From Microcaldota archaeon (lineage in GTDB: Archaea; Micrarchaeota; Micrarchaeia; Micrarchaeales; Micrarchaeaceae): a DNA stretch of 16,552 bases. The notes below the pieces were generated by a model. The model was not told the DNA's origin, made no database searches, and saw only the letters and a program-made list of their open reading frames with translations. This document shows, piece by piece, positions 1-7,545 of the stretch (position 1 is its first letter; every line of letters begins with the position of its first letter). The translations under genes were made by a program, and so were the position numbers. The stretch is from NCBI GenBank assembly GCA_021828345.1, contig JAJZJI010000020.1, positions 1 to 16,552 on the forward strand, written 5' to 3'.

Positions 1-661
1 AGCCGACAATAATCTTTGTTCCTGTTGTATCAGGAGTAATAAAATACATATCTGATTCAAAAATGTCATTTTGTGGGTTAAACGACGATGTTGATTGTAT
101 GTATCCCCACCCAGTACCAGCTGAAGTTAAACTTAATCCATTATCTACAGTAGCTGTTGCACCTGTATTAGTCCACTGGGAACTCAGTGCTGTGCCTAAA
201 AAGTTATCATAAAAAGGAAATACATTCGCCCCGTCATCATATTCCGCATAAGTGCTTGATAGCTGCGGGGCTTCTCCATTAGTTGAATTATTAAGCATAT
301 TCGTTGTGCTGTTGCTTAATCCCATATATACGGTTTCATTAGTGCTTGCTGGTATTCCTGCAGATATATTTAACCATATAGTTAGGTTGCCAGAACTATT
401 ACTTTCAATCCATGAAGGTATTATAGTATTATTTGAGTAATAAAATTCCATATTGCTGAATGAACTGCTATATGTTATATTACTCATAGTAGATAGATTA
501 GCTGTTATCATAGCTTGAAACGGTGCTGGTGTTGCTGATGTTTGAGTATTGTTTAGATAGACTGGATAATAACTTACTATATTAGCTGGCTGGGCTGACG
601 CTACGCCTATAAATAAAAGAATTAAAGGCAATATAAAAATTAACCTGCGTCGCACAGACAT
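1..661 (-). CDS. Secreted DUF2341-like surface protein, C-terminus beyond window
   Basis: The ATG is at 661 and the frame stays open to base 1, giving the first 220 residues. An arginine-rich n-region (MSVRRR), a hydrophobic core and an A-S-A site near residue 23 form a clear signal peptide. The mature part resembles DUF2341-type extracellular domains of archaea: an 'IPSWIES' segment near 81-87, 'TVYMGL' near 110-115, 'GEAPQLS' near 129-135 and 'YDDGANVF' near 141-148, followed by the start of a beta-rich lectin/jelly-roll-like region. There are 10-11 N-x-S/T sequons between residues 37 and 127, which is very dense. It is the last gene seen of the minus-strand series, 25 bases after a small basic protein. 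On a virus this could be a virion spike or receptor-binding protein and a substrate for the oligosaccharyltransferase encoded at 11317-14760; that role is inferred. Secretion is near certain and the domain name likely. Confidence 0.8.
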   Translation of the reverse strand, partial: MSVRRRLIFILPLILLFIGVASAQPANIVSYYPVYLNNTQTSATPAPFQAMITANLSTMSNITYSSSFSNMEFYYSNNTIIPSWIESNSSGNLTIWLNISAGIPASTNETVYMGLSNSTTNMLNNSTNGEAPQLSSTYAEYDDGANVFPFYDNFLGTALSSQWTNTGATATVDNGLSLTSAGTGWGYIQSTSSFNPQNDIFESDMYFITPDTTGTKIIVG

Positions 662-686
662 AGCTTCAACCTAACACACAACACAA

Positions 687-860
687 CTATCTTCGTTTCT
701 TTGCTTCTCTCTCACGCTTTATTTTGCCTACAACCGCACCGTATACTCGTTTCCCTTTCTCCTTTCCATATCGGTTCTCAAATTTTCTCAATTCGCCACG
801 CTTTGCACCTTCTCTATAAAGATGCCCTTCGCTTCTGCTTTTTCTTGCTCGTCTTGCCAT
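687..860 (-). CDS. 57-aa very basic protein, probably nucleic-acid binding
   Basis: The ATG at 860 follows an AGGTGAATAT ribosome site, and the gene ends at TAG 687-689. The product is 57 aa with about 40% Arg+Lys. It opens MARRARKSRS and has a central 'RYGKEKGKRVYGAVVGKIK' stretch (residues 30-48) followed by a basic tail. The motif Y-G-x-x-K-G-x-x-V-Y-G-A-V-V-G-K looks conserved-protein-like rather than random, but I cannot name a family. It lies between the P-loop ATPase (15 bases upstream) and the secreted protein (25 bases downstream), the morphogenesis end of the element. A DNA-binding or virion-core role is inferred from charge only. The good ribosome site, snug fit between neighbours and non-random composition support a real gene. 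Confidence 0.7.
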   Translation of the reverse strand: MARRARKSRSEGHLYREGAKRGELRKFENRYGKEKGKRVYGAVVGKIKREREAKKRR

Positions 861-875
861 ATATTCACCTATTAA

Positions 876-1940
876 TTATTTAACAGCAACATTTTTTATG
901 CCTTGTGGTATATTAGCCCTTGCTACCCTATTCTGCATATTAGCCAGCTTGGTTTCCCAGCCAGTTTGTATTTCTTTTTTAAAGTATTTTAATTTAAAGC
1001 TTTCTATTAATTCCTTCTGCTCTTGTGAGGGTAAATTAAAGACTGAAAATTCTTTTTTTAGAATTGCCTGAACATAATTTTCTTTATTTAATAATAATGC
1101 CTGTGATAAAAACGTCTTGGTGTTTTGTTCCATATCATTCCAAATCATCGTGTTTAATATCTCGTTTTTTTCTGCATTTGGATTTTTGTTTGAACTGAAA
1201 TTCTTTAAAAATTGGTCTTTTTGGATTAAATAAGCATCAACAAAATTCTTTGGGGGGGTTTTACTCACTAAATATCCTATTGGCTTATATATGTCGCTTC
1301 GCTTGTCAATCTGATAATATATCATTGATTTTGTATAGATTACTCCGTTCTCGTCTGGCAAGGTATATCCGATTGTTTCCAATTGGGTTTCTGCGTTGCT
1401 TGTATCATTAGGATTTATTATAGTTATGCAAATCTGCAACGCTCTCATAAATTCTGTTAATTGCTGGAAATAAACATTGCTTGCCTTTGAACCTACTCCC
1501 CATTTCTGCTGGGTTTCATCTATATTAAACAGCATTTTAGTTATTGGACTTTCCTTGCCCTTTGCAACATTATAACTATTCTGCGAAAGTATTATCTGTG
1601 CTTGTGAAGTGCTGAATAAATTTTGGTATTGAAAGCCGAGTATTGTAGAAAGATATGCTATATACAAACCGACAAAACTTTTCCCTGAAAACGGACTGCC
1701 GAAAAAACGCATAAAGAAATTGCTTCCATTTAATAATCTTGTTTTTAAATCTGAATAGAATACTTCCGAGTAATTTCTTTTCCAAGCGTCTGCGTATTCT
1801 TCTGATTTGCTTATTTTGCTTAAAATCACATCTTTCTTCGCAGTAGTCATATATTTGTCATTGAAGTCGTAATCAGAATTTGAAAACATTATTTTAGCAT
1901 TGCTTAATTTAGCAATCTCCTCGTAAAAGTTGTCCTCCAT
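876..1940 (-). CDS. P-loop ATPase, candidate genome-packaging motor
   Basis: 354 aa starting at ATG 1940. A Walker A motif GSPFSGKS lies at 81-88, preceded by hydrophobic 'FFMRFF'. A Walker B candidate MLFNIDE lies at 136-142 with the acidic pair D141/E142. A beta-strand 'LQICITIINP' at 168-177 would place a sensor Asn at about 177. This order fits additional-strand P-loop ATPases (HerA/FtsK, A32 or Zot-like). The C-terminal ~170 residues are charged and helical and were not recognised. Archaeal spindle-shaped and other membrane-containing viruses usually carry one such ATPase for packaging or virion assembly, and its place next to the basic protein and the secreted surface protein suits that. 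The family assignment (packaging versus other AAA+) is inferred; the ATPase call itself is firm. The ribosome site is weak (GGTG about 20 bases upstream). Confidence 0.75.
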   Translation of the reverse strand: MEDNFYEEIAKLSNAKIMFSNSDYDFNDKYMTTAKKDVILSKISKSEEYADAWKRNYSEVFYSDLKTRLLNGSNFFMRFFGSPFSGKSFVGLYIAYLSTILGFQYQNLFSTSQAQIILSQNSYNVAKGKESPITKMLFNIDETQQKWGVGSKASNVYFQQLTEFMRALQICITIINPNDTSNAETQLETIGYTLPDENGVIYTKSMIYYQIDKRSDIYKPIGYLVSKTPPKNFVDAYLIQKDQFLKNFSSNKNPNAEKNEILNTMIWNDMEQNTKTFLSQALLLNKENYVQAILKKEFSVFNLPSQEQKELIESFKLKYFKKEIQTGWETKLANMQNRVARANIPQGIKNVAVK

Positions 1941-1970
1941 TTCCAGTCTATCCAGTTTAACACCAATAAG

Positions 1971-2001
1971 AAATTATAATCGGAAATTATAAATCGGAAA
2001 T
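1971..2001. repeat. Short imperfect direct repeat, AAATTATAAT(A)CGG
   Basis: Two adjacent near-identical units on the plus strand, aaattataatcgg (13 bp) and aaattataaatcgg (14 bp), followed by a partial third (aaat). They span the 3' end of the 53-aa gene and the 46-base gap before the ATPase start at 1940. Read on the minus strand each unit contains a TATA-like core (TTATAATTT), so the gap may hold a promoter for the ATPase and the genes after it. That is inference from position and composition only. Confidence 0.45.
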
Positions 2002-2148
2002 CCTTATTTTCTTTGCCTGTGCGACATTCTGTGGTATAGGTTTTGTTTTAATTGCTGGTTTAAGCCCATATATTGTATTCAATGCCATTTGCCTTTGCCT
2101 ACGAGACATAAAATTATTTAAAATTTTAAAGGGATAAAAAAAGTCCAT
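1987..2148 (-). CDS. 53-aa basic hypothetical protein
   Basis: A longer frame opens upstream, but the ATG at 2148 is preferred because GGTGG sits six bases before it (GGTGGATTAGTATG). That gives 53 aa starting MDFFYPFKIL. An alternative internal start, MSRRQRQ, would leave 40 aa. The C-terminal half is basic and proline-containing (residues 30-50 are rich in K, P, I and Q), with no recognised domain and no membrane segment. It lies between the MCM-like helicase (68 bases upstream) and the ATPase. Its size, ribosome site and conserved-looking composition support it moderately; its function is unknown. Confidence 0.5.
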   Translation of the reverse strand: MDFFYPFKILNNFMSRRQRQMALNTIYGLKPAIKTKPIPQNVAQAKKIRISDL

Positions 2149-2215
2149 ACTAATCCACCACCCTGTGTATATATTATTGAACCTAAACATATAAATAACT
2201 TTTGTTAAATTGAAT

Positions 2216-3559
2216 TTATTTCTCATATAATAATTTAATTGAAATATCAAGCAGGTTTTTTATGCTATCTATTTCTGTCTCTGTTATATTCTGGCTTAAA
2301 TTTAATTTTGCTTCTGCTTCGCATAAATTCTTTACTTTAATGAATGCCCTGCTGTCGTTTGTTTTTAACGCATAATCCTTTGCCAGTTCTGTTATCTTTG
2401 CTGTTATTTCTTGGTCTGGCTCTTTCACTACAATGCTTCTGGCGTAATTAATATACCCCTTTACGCCTTCTAAATTTATTTTCCTTATCTTACTCGTGTC
2501 ACTTCCTTTGTTCCTAAAAGCAAATATAAGATGCATTCTGCTCAAAAATTCTGGATTATGAAAAAAAGTTTCATCTATAATGAATTTTGCTATTCCCTTA
2601 AACAGCATTCCTTTTGTATTAGGATTGCCAAAACCTACAAACGAAATATGAAAATCTGGGTCTTCATATACAATGTTCGCCTTTCGATATGTAAATGTGT
2701 GATTTGCTATAAGAGTGTTAATCTGCCTCAAATAATTGTAATCCATCATCTTTTCTACTTCATCGACTAATAGGACATTTCCACCTCTTGACTGGAATAT
2801 CGCTCCACCCTCAAAATGATACGAACCGCTTATGTCCTTAATTGCAGTTCCTATCAATGCAACTGACGACGAATTTGGAGTATCAACAAAAGTTCCATCT
2901 GTAATCTCCTTGATTTGCAGTGCAGCTTCTGTTTTGCCGAAACCAGGCTCTGCTATCGTCAGAACATTAATGTCGGATTTTGTCATACTTAAAAACAATG
3001 CGTGTTTCCAAGCATCATATATTTCCTGTGGGTAATTAGGTTGTGGTCGGTTAGCCATAAATTCCTGCATAGCCGCCTCCTTCGTTAGAAAAGATTTTTG
3101 AATATTAATAGAGGATAAATTAGGTTGAATTATGCTGTTTTCGAGAAGAACGACGCCCTTATAAAAAATGCCTTTTGATTTTGAAAGGACTGAAACTGAA
3201 AATCCATTCTCGATTTTTATTTCATTATAAATTTCTAAATTAGTAGGAATAAAAGAATATATTAATATTTTCTCGTTTTCTGATTTTGCCGTAAAAAACC
3301 ACGCATCTATGCTTTGTGTAGGAGTGGATACATTATCGTATTTCTCATGACATAACGGACAATACTTCTCATCTAATGCGAAAATCTTTATCATTCGTAT
3401 TTTATGTTTATTCGAGCACTCGACTTCCCTGAATGTCAATTGCTGGCGAATGGGTTTTGAAAGAACTATTAATTTGTGAAAGGAAATAGATTGAGCGACA
3501 TTATATTTAGGAGGTGGATTATGTAATTGCAAAGATTGAGGAGATACTAATTGAACCAT
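2216..3559 (-). CDS. mcm-like: MCM-like AAA+ replicative helicase
   Basis: 447 aa from ATG 3559; a TTG four codons upstream is the alternative and neither has a good ribosome site. An N-terminal zinc-binding module is visible (C48, H52, then C67-P-L-C70). Then come an ATPase core with Walker A AEPGFGKT (203-210) and Walker B NVLLVDEVEKM (261-271) directly after 'GGAIFQSRGG', the MCM layout of G-A-L-V-L-A-D-G-G then D-E-F-D-K-M. Sensor 1 is GFGNPN (309-314) and the arginine-finger segment is FLSRMHLIF (338-346), matching MCM 'LLSRFDLIF'. MCM proteins unwind DNA as hexamers at replication forks. At 447 aa it is shorter than cellular MCM (~650-700), with a reduced N-terminal region and no obvious winged-helix tail, as in element-encoded copies. 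It follows the polymerase gene by 21 bases, so it is presumably part of a replication operon. Confidence 0.85.
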   Translation of the reverse strand: MVQLVSPQSLQLHNPPPKYNVAQSISFHKLIVLSKPIRQQLTFREVECSNKHKIRMIKIFALDEKYCPLCHEKYDNVSTPTQSIDAWFFTAKSENEKILIYSFIPTNLEIYNEIKIENGFSVSVLSKSKGIFYKGVVLLENSIIQPNLSSINIQKSFLTKEAAMQEFMANRPQPNYPQEIYDAWKHALFLSMTKSDINVLTIAEPGFGKTEAALQIKEITDGTFVDTPNSSSVALIGTAIKDISGSYHFEGGAIFQSRGGNVLLVDEVEKMMDYNYLRQINTLIANHTFTYRKANIVYEDPDFHISFVGFGNPNTKGMLFKGIAKFIIDETFFHNPEFLSRMHLIFAFRNKGSDTSKIRKINLEGVKGYINYARSIVVKEPDQEITAKITELAKDYALKTNDSRAFIKVKNLCEAEAKLNLSQNITETEIDSIKNLLDISIKLLYEK

Positions 3560-3580
3560 AAAAAACGCCAATATAATAAT

Positions 3581-4828
3581 TTAGACATTAATATTTATAT
3601 TACTTGCTATTATTGGACTTACCAATTCTCCAAGATGTTTTATTGTTTTACTTATTATTATAAGTCTATTTTGGGGTATATCTTTTGAGAAATCATCTAT
3701 AATTTTATTTTTGTATTCTTCAGTTAAACGATATTGCAGAGGGCTGTATATAAATTCAATATCTTCATATTTATTAAAAAATTCTTTTTCGCCTTTGAAT
3801 AATGCTTCCGTGTTTTCCGACAGAATGTCTGCAACATTTTCCCCATTCTTTGAAATTCCGCCCCAGTTCTTTTTTTGCGTCGATAATCCACCAATTGCTA
3901 ATCCCACATCGTCTTTGCCCTTGTCTCCTTTGCTTGAATAAATATAGCTGTTCTGGTTTATTATCATAAGCTCGTTGAACTTGCCTTTTATCGATATATT
4001 AGAAATATCAAAATGCAGTATTGGAACACCCCCAAAATATTCTTCGTTAAGCGTGGAACATGCTTGCTTTATTGCATCGTCTAAATCCTTTGTATAGAAA
4101 TGGTCTGTCATAAAGCTGTCTGTGTGCGAGAATATCACTTTGTTGTCGTTCCTTTTCTCAAAATAATCGATTGACAAACCCATAATCCTATTGGCGAAAA
4201 ACATCGTTAGTGCGGAGATATTGCTGATTCTTGCTATTTTCTGCTGGTAGCCGAAGCCATAAGCAAGAGCGTTCCTTGTTGTCTTTGATGTTGATTTGTC
4301 AGCTTTGTCATAAAATATTGAATTGTCTATATCTTTGATTAATCTTATTAATGGCTCTTTGTCATTTGTGTCAATCTTTACTGAATTTTTAGCTATATCT
4401 TTTATATCCACCAACGGGGCTGATGATGCCTTCTTGCTTATATTCTTTACGCTTTTTATGAAATAAGCCCGTTTTACGATGCCTTTTATTTCCTTGCCCT
4501 GATACTGCTCGTTTATATGATTTGCTATCTGGCTGAATATAGTAGCGTAATAAGAATGAAAATCAAGATATATGATATTTGCGTATATTCCCTGCTTGAA
4601 TTTTAGATATGCCTTGTTGCCATAGCACAGCTTGTTGCCACGAAAGATATTTTCCAGAAACCTTCTTTTTGCTATTACAAGATTTTCCCTGAAACCGTCA
4701 TACATTCCCAGCTTGTCCATAGCTTGTGAGTAATAAGGCAATTTGCCTACTTCTACTAAATTGTTATTAGCAAGAGCATAAGCTACGCCGTTCTTTACAT
4801 AGGTTTCATTAATATCTCCTTCAATCAT
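3581..4828 (-). CDS. polB: Compact family B DNA polymerase, protein-primed-like, no exonuclease domain
   Basis: 415 aa. Motif A is YLDFHSYYAT (87-96, metal ligand D89). Motif B is K182-TTR-NALA-YG. Motif C is FSHTDSF (233-239), where His replaces the first Asp of the usual DTDS while D237 is kept. After motif C, 'GKFNELMIINQNSYIY' (282-297) aligns with the phi29 segment ending KTY, and a later GLAIGG with phi29's CAGM, which points to the protein-primed branch. About 80 residues between motifs A and B leave room for a TPR-type insertion. Only 88 residues precede motif A, whereas phi29 polymerase has about 248, so no 3'-5' exonuclease domain is present here. The start codon overlaps the stop of the 493-aa gene (TAATG), implying translational coupling and a shared job. 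Polymerase identity is firm; the protein-primed mode is likely. Confidence 0.85.
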   Translation of the reverse strand: MIEGDINETYVKNGVAYALANNNLVEVGKLPYYSQAMDKLGMYDGFRENLVIAKRRFLENIFRGNKLCYGNKAYLKFKQGIYANIIYLDFHSYYATIFSQIANHINEQYQGKEIKGIVKRAYFIKSVKNISKKASSAPLVDIKDIAKNSVKIDTNDKEPLIRLIKDIDNSIFYDKADKSTSKTTRNALAYGFGYQQKIARISNISALTMFFANRIMGLSIDYFEKRNDNKVIFSHTDSFMTDHFYTKDLDDAIKQACSTLNEEYFGGVPILHFDISNISIKGKFNELMIINQNSYIYSSKGDKGKDDVGLAIGGLSTQKKNWGGISKNGENVADILSENTEALFKGEKEFFNKYEDIEFIYSPLQYRLTEEYKNKIIDDFSKDIPQNRLIIISKTIKHLGELVSPIIASNININV

Positions 4829-6309
4829 TAACTCTCGCCTGTTGTTTCAAATAGTCCTAATATCTCTCCAATGCGTGGGCTTTTAATAGCTACTTCCCAA
4901 GCGAATAACTGGTTTTTAAGTTTATCAGCTTCACCCCTTAAATCTCCAATTTTTAGAAGTATGAACTCGTCTTTATTCCTTAAATTTATTGCCTGTTCCT
5001 CTGTTAGCAATTCGCTTTCATAACATTCTATAACTAAATCGGTTTTGGCTATTGATTGCAGTTGTGATATTGTTTGCCTTTCTTCTGGGGTAAGCAATAA
5101 TTGATTTTTTGAATTAAGTTTTTTAAGTTTATTTTGTGCTTCTATATAGTCTGATTTTATTATTTTGAACTTTGTTATTGAGATAAAACGCTTTTCCTTA
5201 TTTGACGAGATATAAGCTATTTTTTGTGCTTCGAACATCTGCTGTATCATCAAATGGCTCATTATTATCAAATGAACCGTATATTTCTCGTTATTGTTTC
5301 CGATTGAAACTATTGTATTTATCTCCTTATATATATGCTTTACCTTCTCCTTTGCTTCCTTATTTTCCAAATCAATTGCTGTGTATGAAATATTCTTATT
5401 GTATTCAAAAGATATTCTTGCTATTGCCTGCCCGCCGAATGGAATATCAAGCCCAAGCGTATTTGGGGCTACATATGCTTCCAAATACCATACTCCGTCG
5501 ATTTGTATGAAGGCATCTTCTGATATTGCTACATTGTTTATAAATATAATTCTTGCACCTGTTTTTCTTTGCGCCCTGTCAAATAATCGTTTAATGTTAA
5601 TGTCTGTATATATTCTTCCGTCGTTATGAAAAGTTATTGCTTCAGTTATTCCTCTCTTTTTTGTTACCTGCCTTATATTAACGACTTTCTCAAAGTGCTT
5701 GTTGCTAATCTGTGCTTTAAATTCTGATTGTGTATTGCCTTTGAATACTGATGAAGGCAATCTATACCCATACACTACTTCCTTAAGATTTCCTTCCGCA
5801 ACTGACAATCTTTTTAATTCTTTAATCTGGCTTAAATACACCCTTTGGTTGTTTATGTATGTGTATCTTAATTTCTGTTTTTTTGAATATCGTATTGCGT
5901 CTGATATTATTTTGTCGCTGTAATCCTCGTTCTGCCTTAATTTCTTTGCTTCTGCGTCTAATGGCTTCCTTGATTTATACGCTTCCTGATTTTCTTTAAT
6001 TAAAGAATTAATGTCTATATTTTTAATATTCGGTTTTTCTACTTTTTCTCCTTTTAGTTTAGTTCCGTAAGTCTGTGAATTTATCCATCGTTCTACCTCC
6101 TTTCTTTCCTTGATTTTTACATTGTCTAAAATTAATTTTTTGTTTTTCCTTATTACTCTGTTATACTTATTTCTCTCTTTTTTTATCTTGATTAGTTGTG
6201 GGGATTCTGGCTTCTTCAATACCCTATATCCTTCAATGATATTATAATCTACGGTTATGGGTTTAGCAGAGGCATATTTTCCCCGTTTTTGACCTAATTT
6301 TTCAACCAT
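4828..6309 (-). CDS. Lysine-rich 493-aa replication-associated protein; terminal-protein or split-polymerase candidate
   Basis: The ATG is at 6309, eight bases after the previous stop, with no clear ribosome site. The first ~160 residues are very basic and probably helical or coiled. The middle (about 230-320) looks beta-rich. The C-terminal third is helical with mixed charge, ending in a segment (DEFILLKIGDLRGEADKL, about 447-464) that faintly recalls the Y-x3-D exonuclease III region of family B polymerases. The stop overlaps the polymerase start (TAATG). In phi29-type systems the terminal protein lies immediately upstream of the polymerase, so this is the best candidate for a priming protein. 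It could equally be the detached N-terminal half of the polymerase, or both. No motif proves either, and 'replication partner of PolB' is as far as the sequence goes. Confidence 0.55.
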   Translation of the reverse strand: MVEKLGQKRGKYASAKPITVDYNIIEGYRVLKKPESPQLIKIKKERNKYNRVIRKNKKLILDNVKIKERKEVERWINSQTYGTKLKGEKVEKPNIKNIDINSLIKENQEAYKSRKPLDAEAKKLRQNEDYSDKIISDAIRYSKKQKLRYTYINNQRVYLSQIKELKRLSVAEGNLKEVVYGYRLPSSVFKGNTQSEFKAQISNKHFEKVVNIRQVTKKRGITEAITFHNDGRIYTDINIKRLFDRAQRKTGARIIFINNVAISEDAFIQIDGVWYLEAYVAPNTLGLDIPFGGQAIARISFEYNKNISYTAIDLENKEAKEKVKHIYKEINTIVSIGNNNEKYTVHLIIMSHLMIQQMFEAQKIAYISSNKEKRFISITKFKIIKSDYIEAQNKLKKLNSKNQLLLTPEERQTISQLQSIAKTDLVIECYESELLTEEQAINLRNKDEFILLKIGDLRGEADKLKNQLFAWEVAIKSPRIGEILGLFETTGES

Positions 6310-6317
6310 TTTATCAA

Positions 6318-6530
6318 TTATATACTTTTTGAGATAGCTATAGAAGAATTAGAGAATGTTGAACTAAAAGATTTAACCAAATGAGCCTGTGCTAATTCCT
6401 GATAAGTGCTTGTCTCTCCATACGCCTGCATTATATGCCCCCCAGAATGTCCAGGAAAATAAGCATACGCTAAAATAACCATAAAAATAAATATCCCGCT
6501 TGCTATTAATTTTTTTACATCATTCATCAT
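6318..6530 (-). CDS. 70-aa single-pass membrane protein
   Basis: The start is ATG 6530, because GTGATTGAA lies just upstream as the ribosome site; the GTG inside it (6539) is in frame but is better read as part of that site. One hydrophobic segment (about residues 8-25, IASGIFIFMVILAYAYF) is followed by about 44 residues rich in Ser, Thr, Gly and His, with one sequon (NSS). A type II or signal-anchor protein with an outward tail is likely. It comes after the GT4 glycosyltransferase (10 bases) and before the replication block (8 bases). No family was recognised; it could be a minor virion protein. Confidence 0.6.
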   Translation of the reverse strand: MMNDVKKLIASGIFIFMVILAYAYFPGHSGGHIMQAYGETSTYQELAQAHLVKSFSSTFSNSSIAISKSI

Positions 6531-6540
6531 TTCAATCACT

Positions 6541-7545
6541 TTATATTTTCATATATAATTTTACCATCTTCCTTGCATAATTCTCTTTTGTCAAGCTCTT
6601 TGCGTAAGATATTGCTTCTTGACTTGCACTTCTCGGCTTCTCATATAACTTTAATGCTTCTTCAACAGGATTGTCAGTTATTATAGTCCATTTCTTTGTT
6701 TCCTCTGGTATCTTTGCTTTATCAAGCGTTATGACTGGTGTGCCTACTGCAAGGCTTTCAAGTATTGGAAGTCCGTATCCTTCGTAAGTGCTTAAATGCA
6801 GTAATGCTATTGATTCTTTTAAGTATTTAAGTATTTCTTTGTCTGATGCCCTTGTATGAAAGAATATAGGATATGGATAACCACCTACTTGTTCTTCAAG
6901 CTCGTCAGAATTAGGCGAACTTGTGAATATATGAAGTGGTGGTAAGTGAGTAGTATCTATTTTATTGCATAAATTTTTGTATGTTTGTATAAGTCCATCA
7001 AAATTCTTATGTGGGTAATGTATTGCACCAATATATATAAATCCTTTATCTCTTTTCTGTTTCTTGTTTATTTTCTGCTTAATCCAGATATCATCAATAG
7101 GCAAAGGAGTTATATCATAGATTTTATTTTCATCAAACTTATACTTTGATATATAATCTTTTAGTTCATTCATAGACTGCTGACTATTAAATGTTATTAT
7201 ATCTGCAAGTGAATACGCCATAAGCCCCCTGAATATATTATAAAACTGCACTTTGCTCTTTCTCGTGAAAATCATATTATCGTGCCAAGTGAGTATCTTC
7301 TTTGCTTTTGTATTCAAAAATGCTTCATATCCGAGTGGCTGTGTCAAGTGTATTACATCATAGCCCTTGACTGCTTTTGGCGTTGAGAATATGCGTTTAA
7401 TCACACTTTTGCTATATTCATAAGTATTGTGTTTATATCCAATACTTACCAGCCCTTCATCAAGCTCTTGGCTATACCTGTCTATACCACTATAACCGAA
7501 TTGCTTATTATAACCGAAACTATATGCCACTAAAATTGTTCTCAT
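6541..7545 (-). CDS. GT4-family (GT-B fold) glycosyltransferase
   Basis: 334 aa from ATG 7545. The stop of the FkbM gene overlaps this start (ATGA), so I prefer it to the in-frame GTG at 7557. Near the N-terminus 'YSGIDRYSQEL' matches the G-G-x-x-x-x loop of GT4 enzymes. The C-terminal Rossmann domain begins 'GFIYIGAIHYPHKNFDGLI' (168-186), with the K-N pair typical of the nucleotide-binding region. The E-x7-E donor-binding motif is present: E255-GYGLPIL-E263, then SLAVGTPVI. Such enzymes transfer a sugar from a nucleotide-sugar donor, retaining configuration, usually at the cytoplasmic membrane face during glycan-lipid or glycoprotein assembly. It is the last enzyme of the glycan block, and its donor and acceptor cannot be told. 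Length is normal for the family. Confidence 0.9.
   Translation of the reverse strand: MRTILVAYSFGYNKQFGYSGIDRYSQELDEGLVSIGYKHNTYEYSKSVIKRIFSTPKAVKGYDVIHLTQPLGYEAFLNTKAKKILTWHDNMIFTRKSKVQFYNIFRGLMAYSLADIITFNSQQSMNELKDYISKYKFDENKIYDITPLPIDDIWIKQKINKKQKRDKGFIYIGAIHYPHKNFDGLIQTYKNLCNKIDTTHLPPLHIFTSSPNSDELEEQVGGYPYPIFFHTRASDKEILKYLKESIALLHLSTYEGYGLPILESLAVGTPVITLDKAKIPEETKKWTIITDNPVEEALKLYEKPRSASQEAISYAKSLTKENYARKMVKLYMKI

Noticed and set aside
701..883. Plus-strand 60-aa hydrophobic frame
   Set aside because: It is antisense to the 57-aa basic gene, which has a good ribosome site and a protein-like composition.
1576..1785. Minus-strand 69-aa frame
   Set aside because: Inside the P-loop ATPase in another frame, over its Walker A region; no independent support.
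2149..2250. Longer 87-aa version of the 53-aa gene
   Set aside because: It would overlap the end of the MCM-like gene, while GGTGG correctly precedes the internal ATG at 2148.
5202..5629. Two overlapping plus-strand frames of 102 and 111 aa
   Set aside because: They lie wholly inside the 493-aa minus-strand gene, have no ribosome site and no recognisable protein pattern; antisense shadows.
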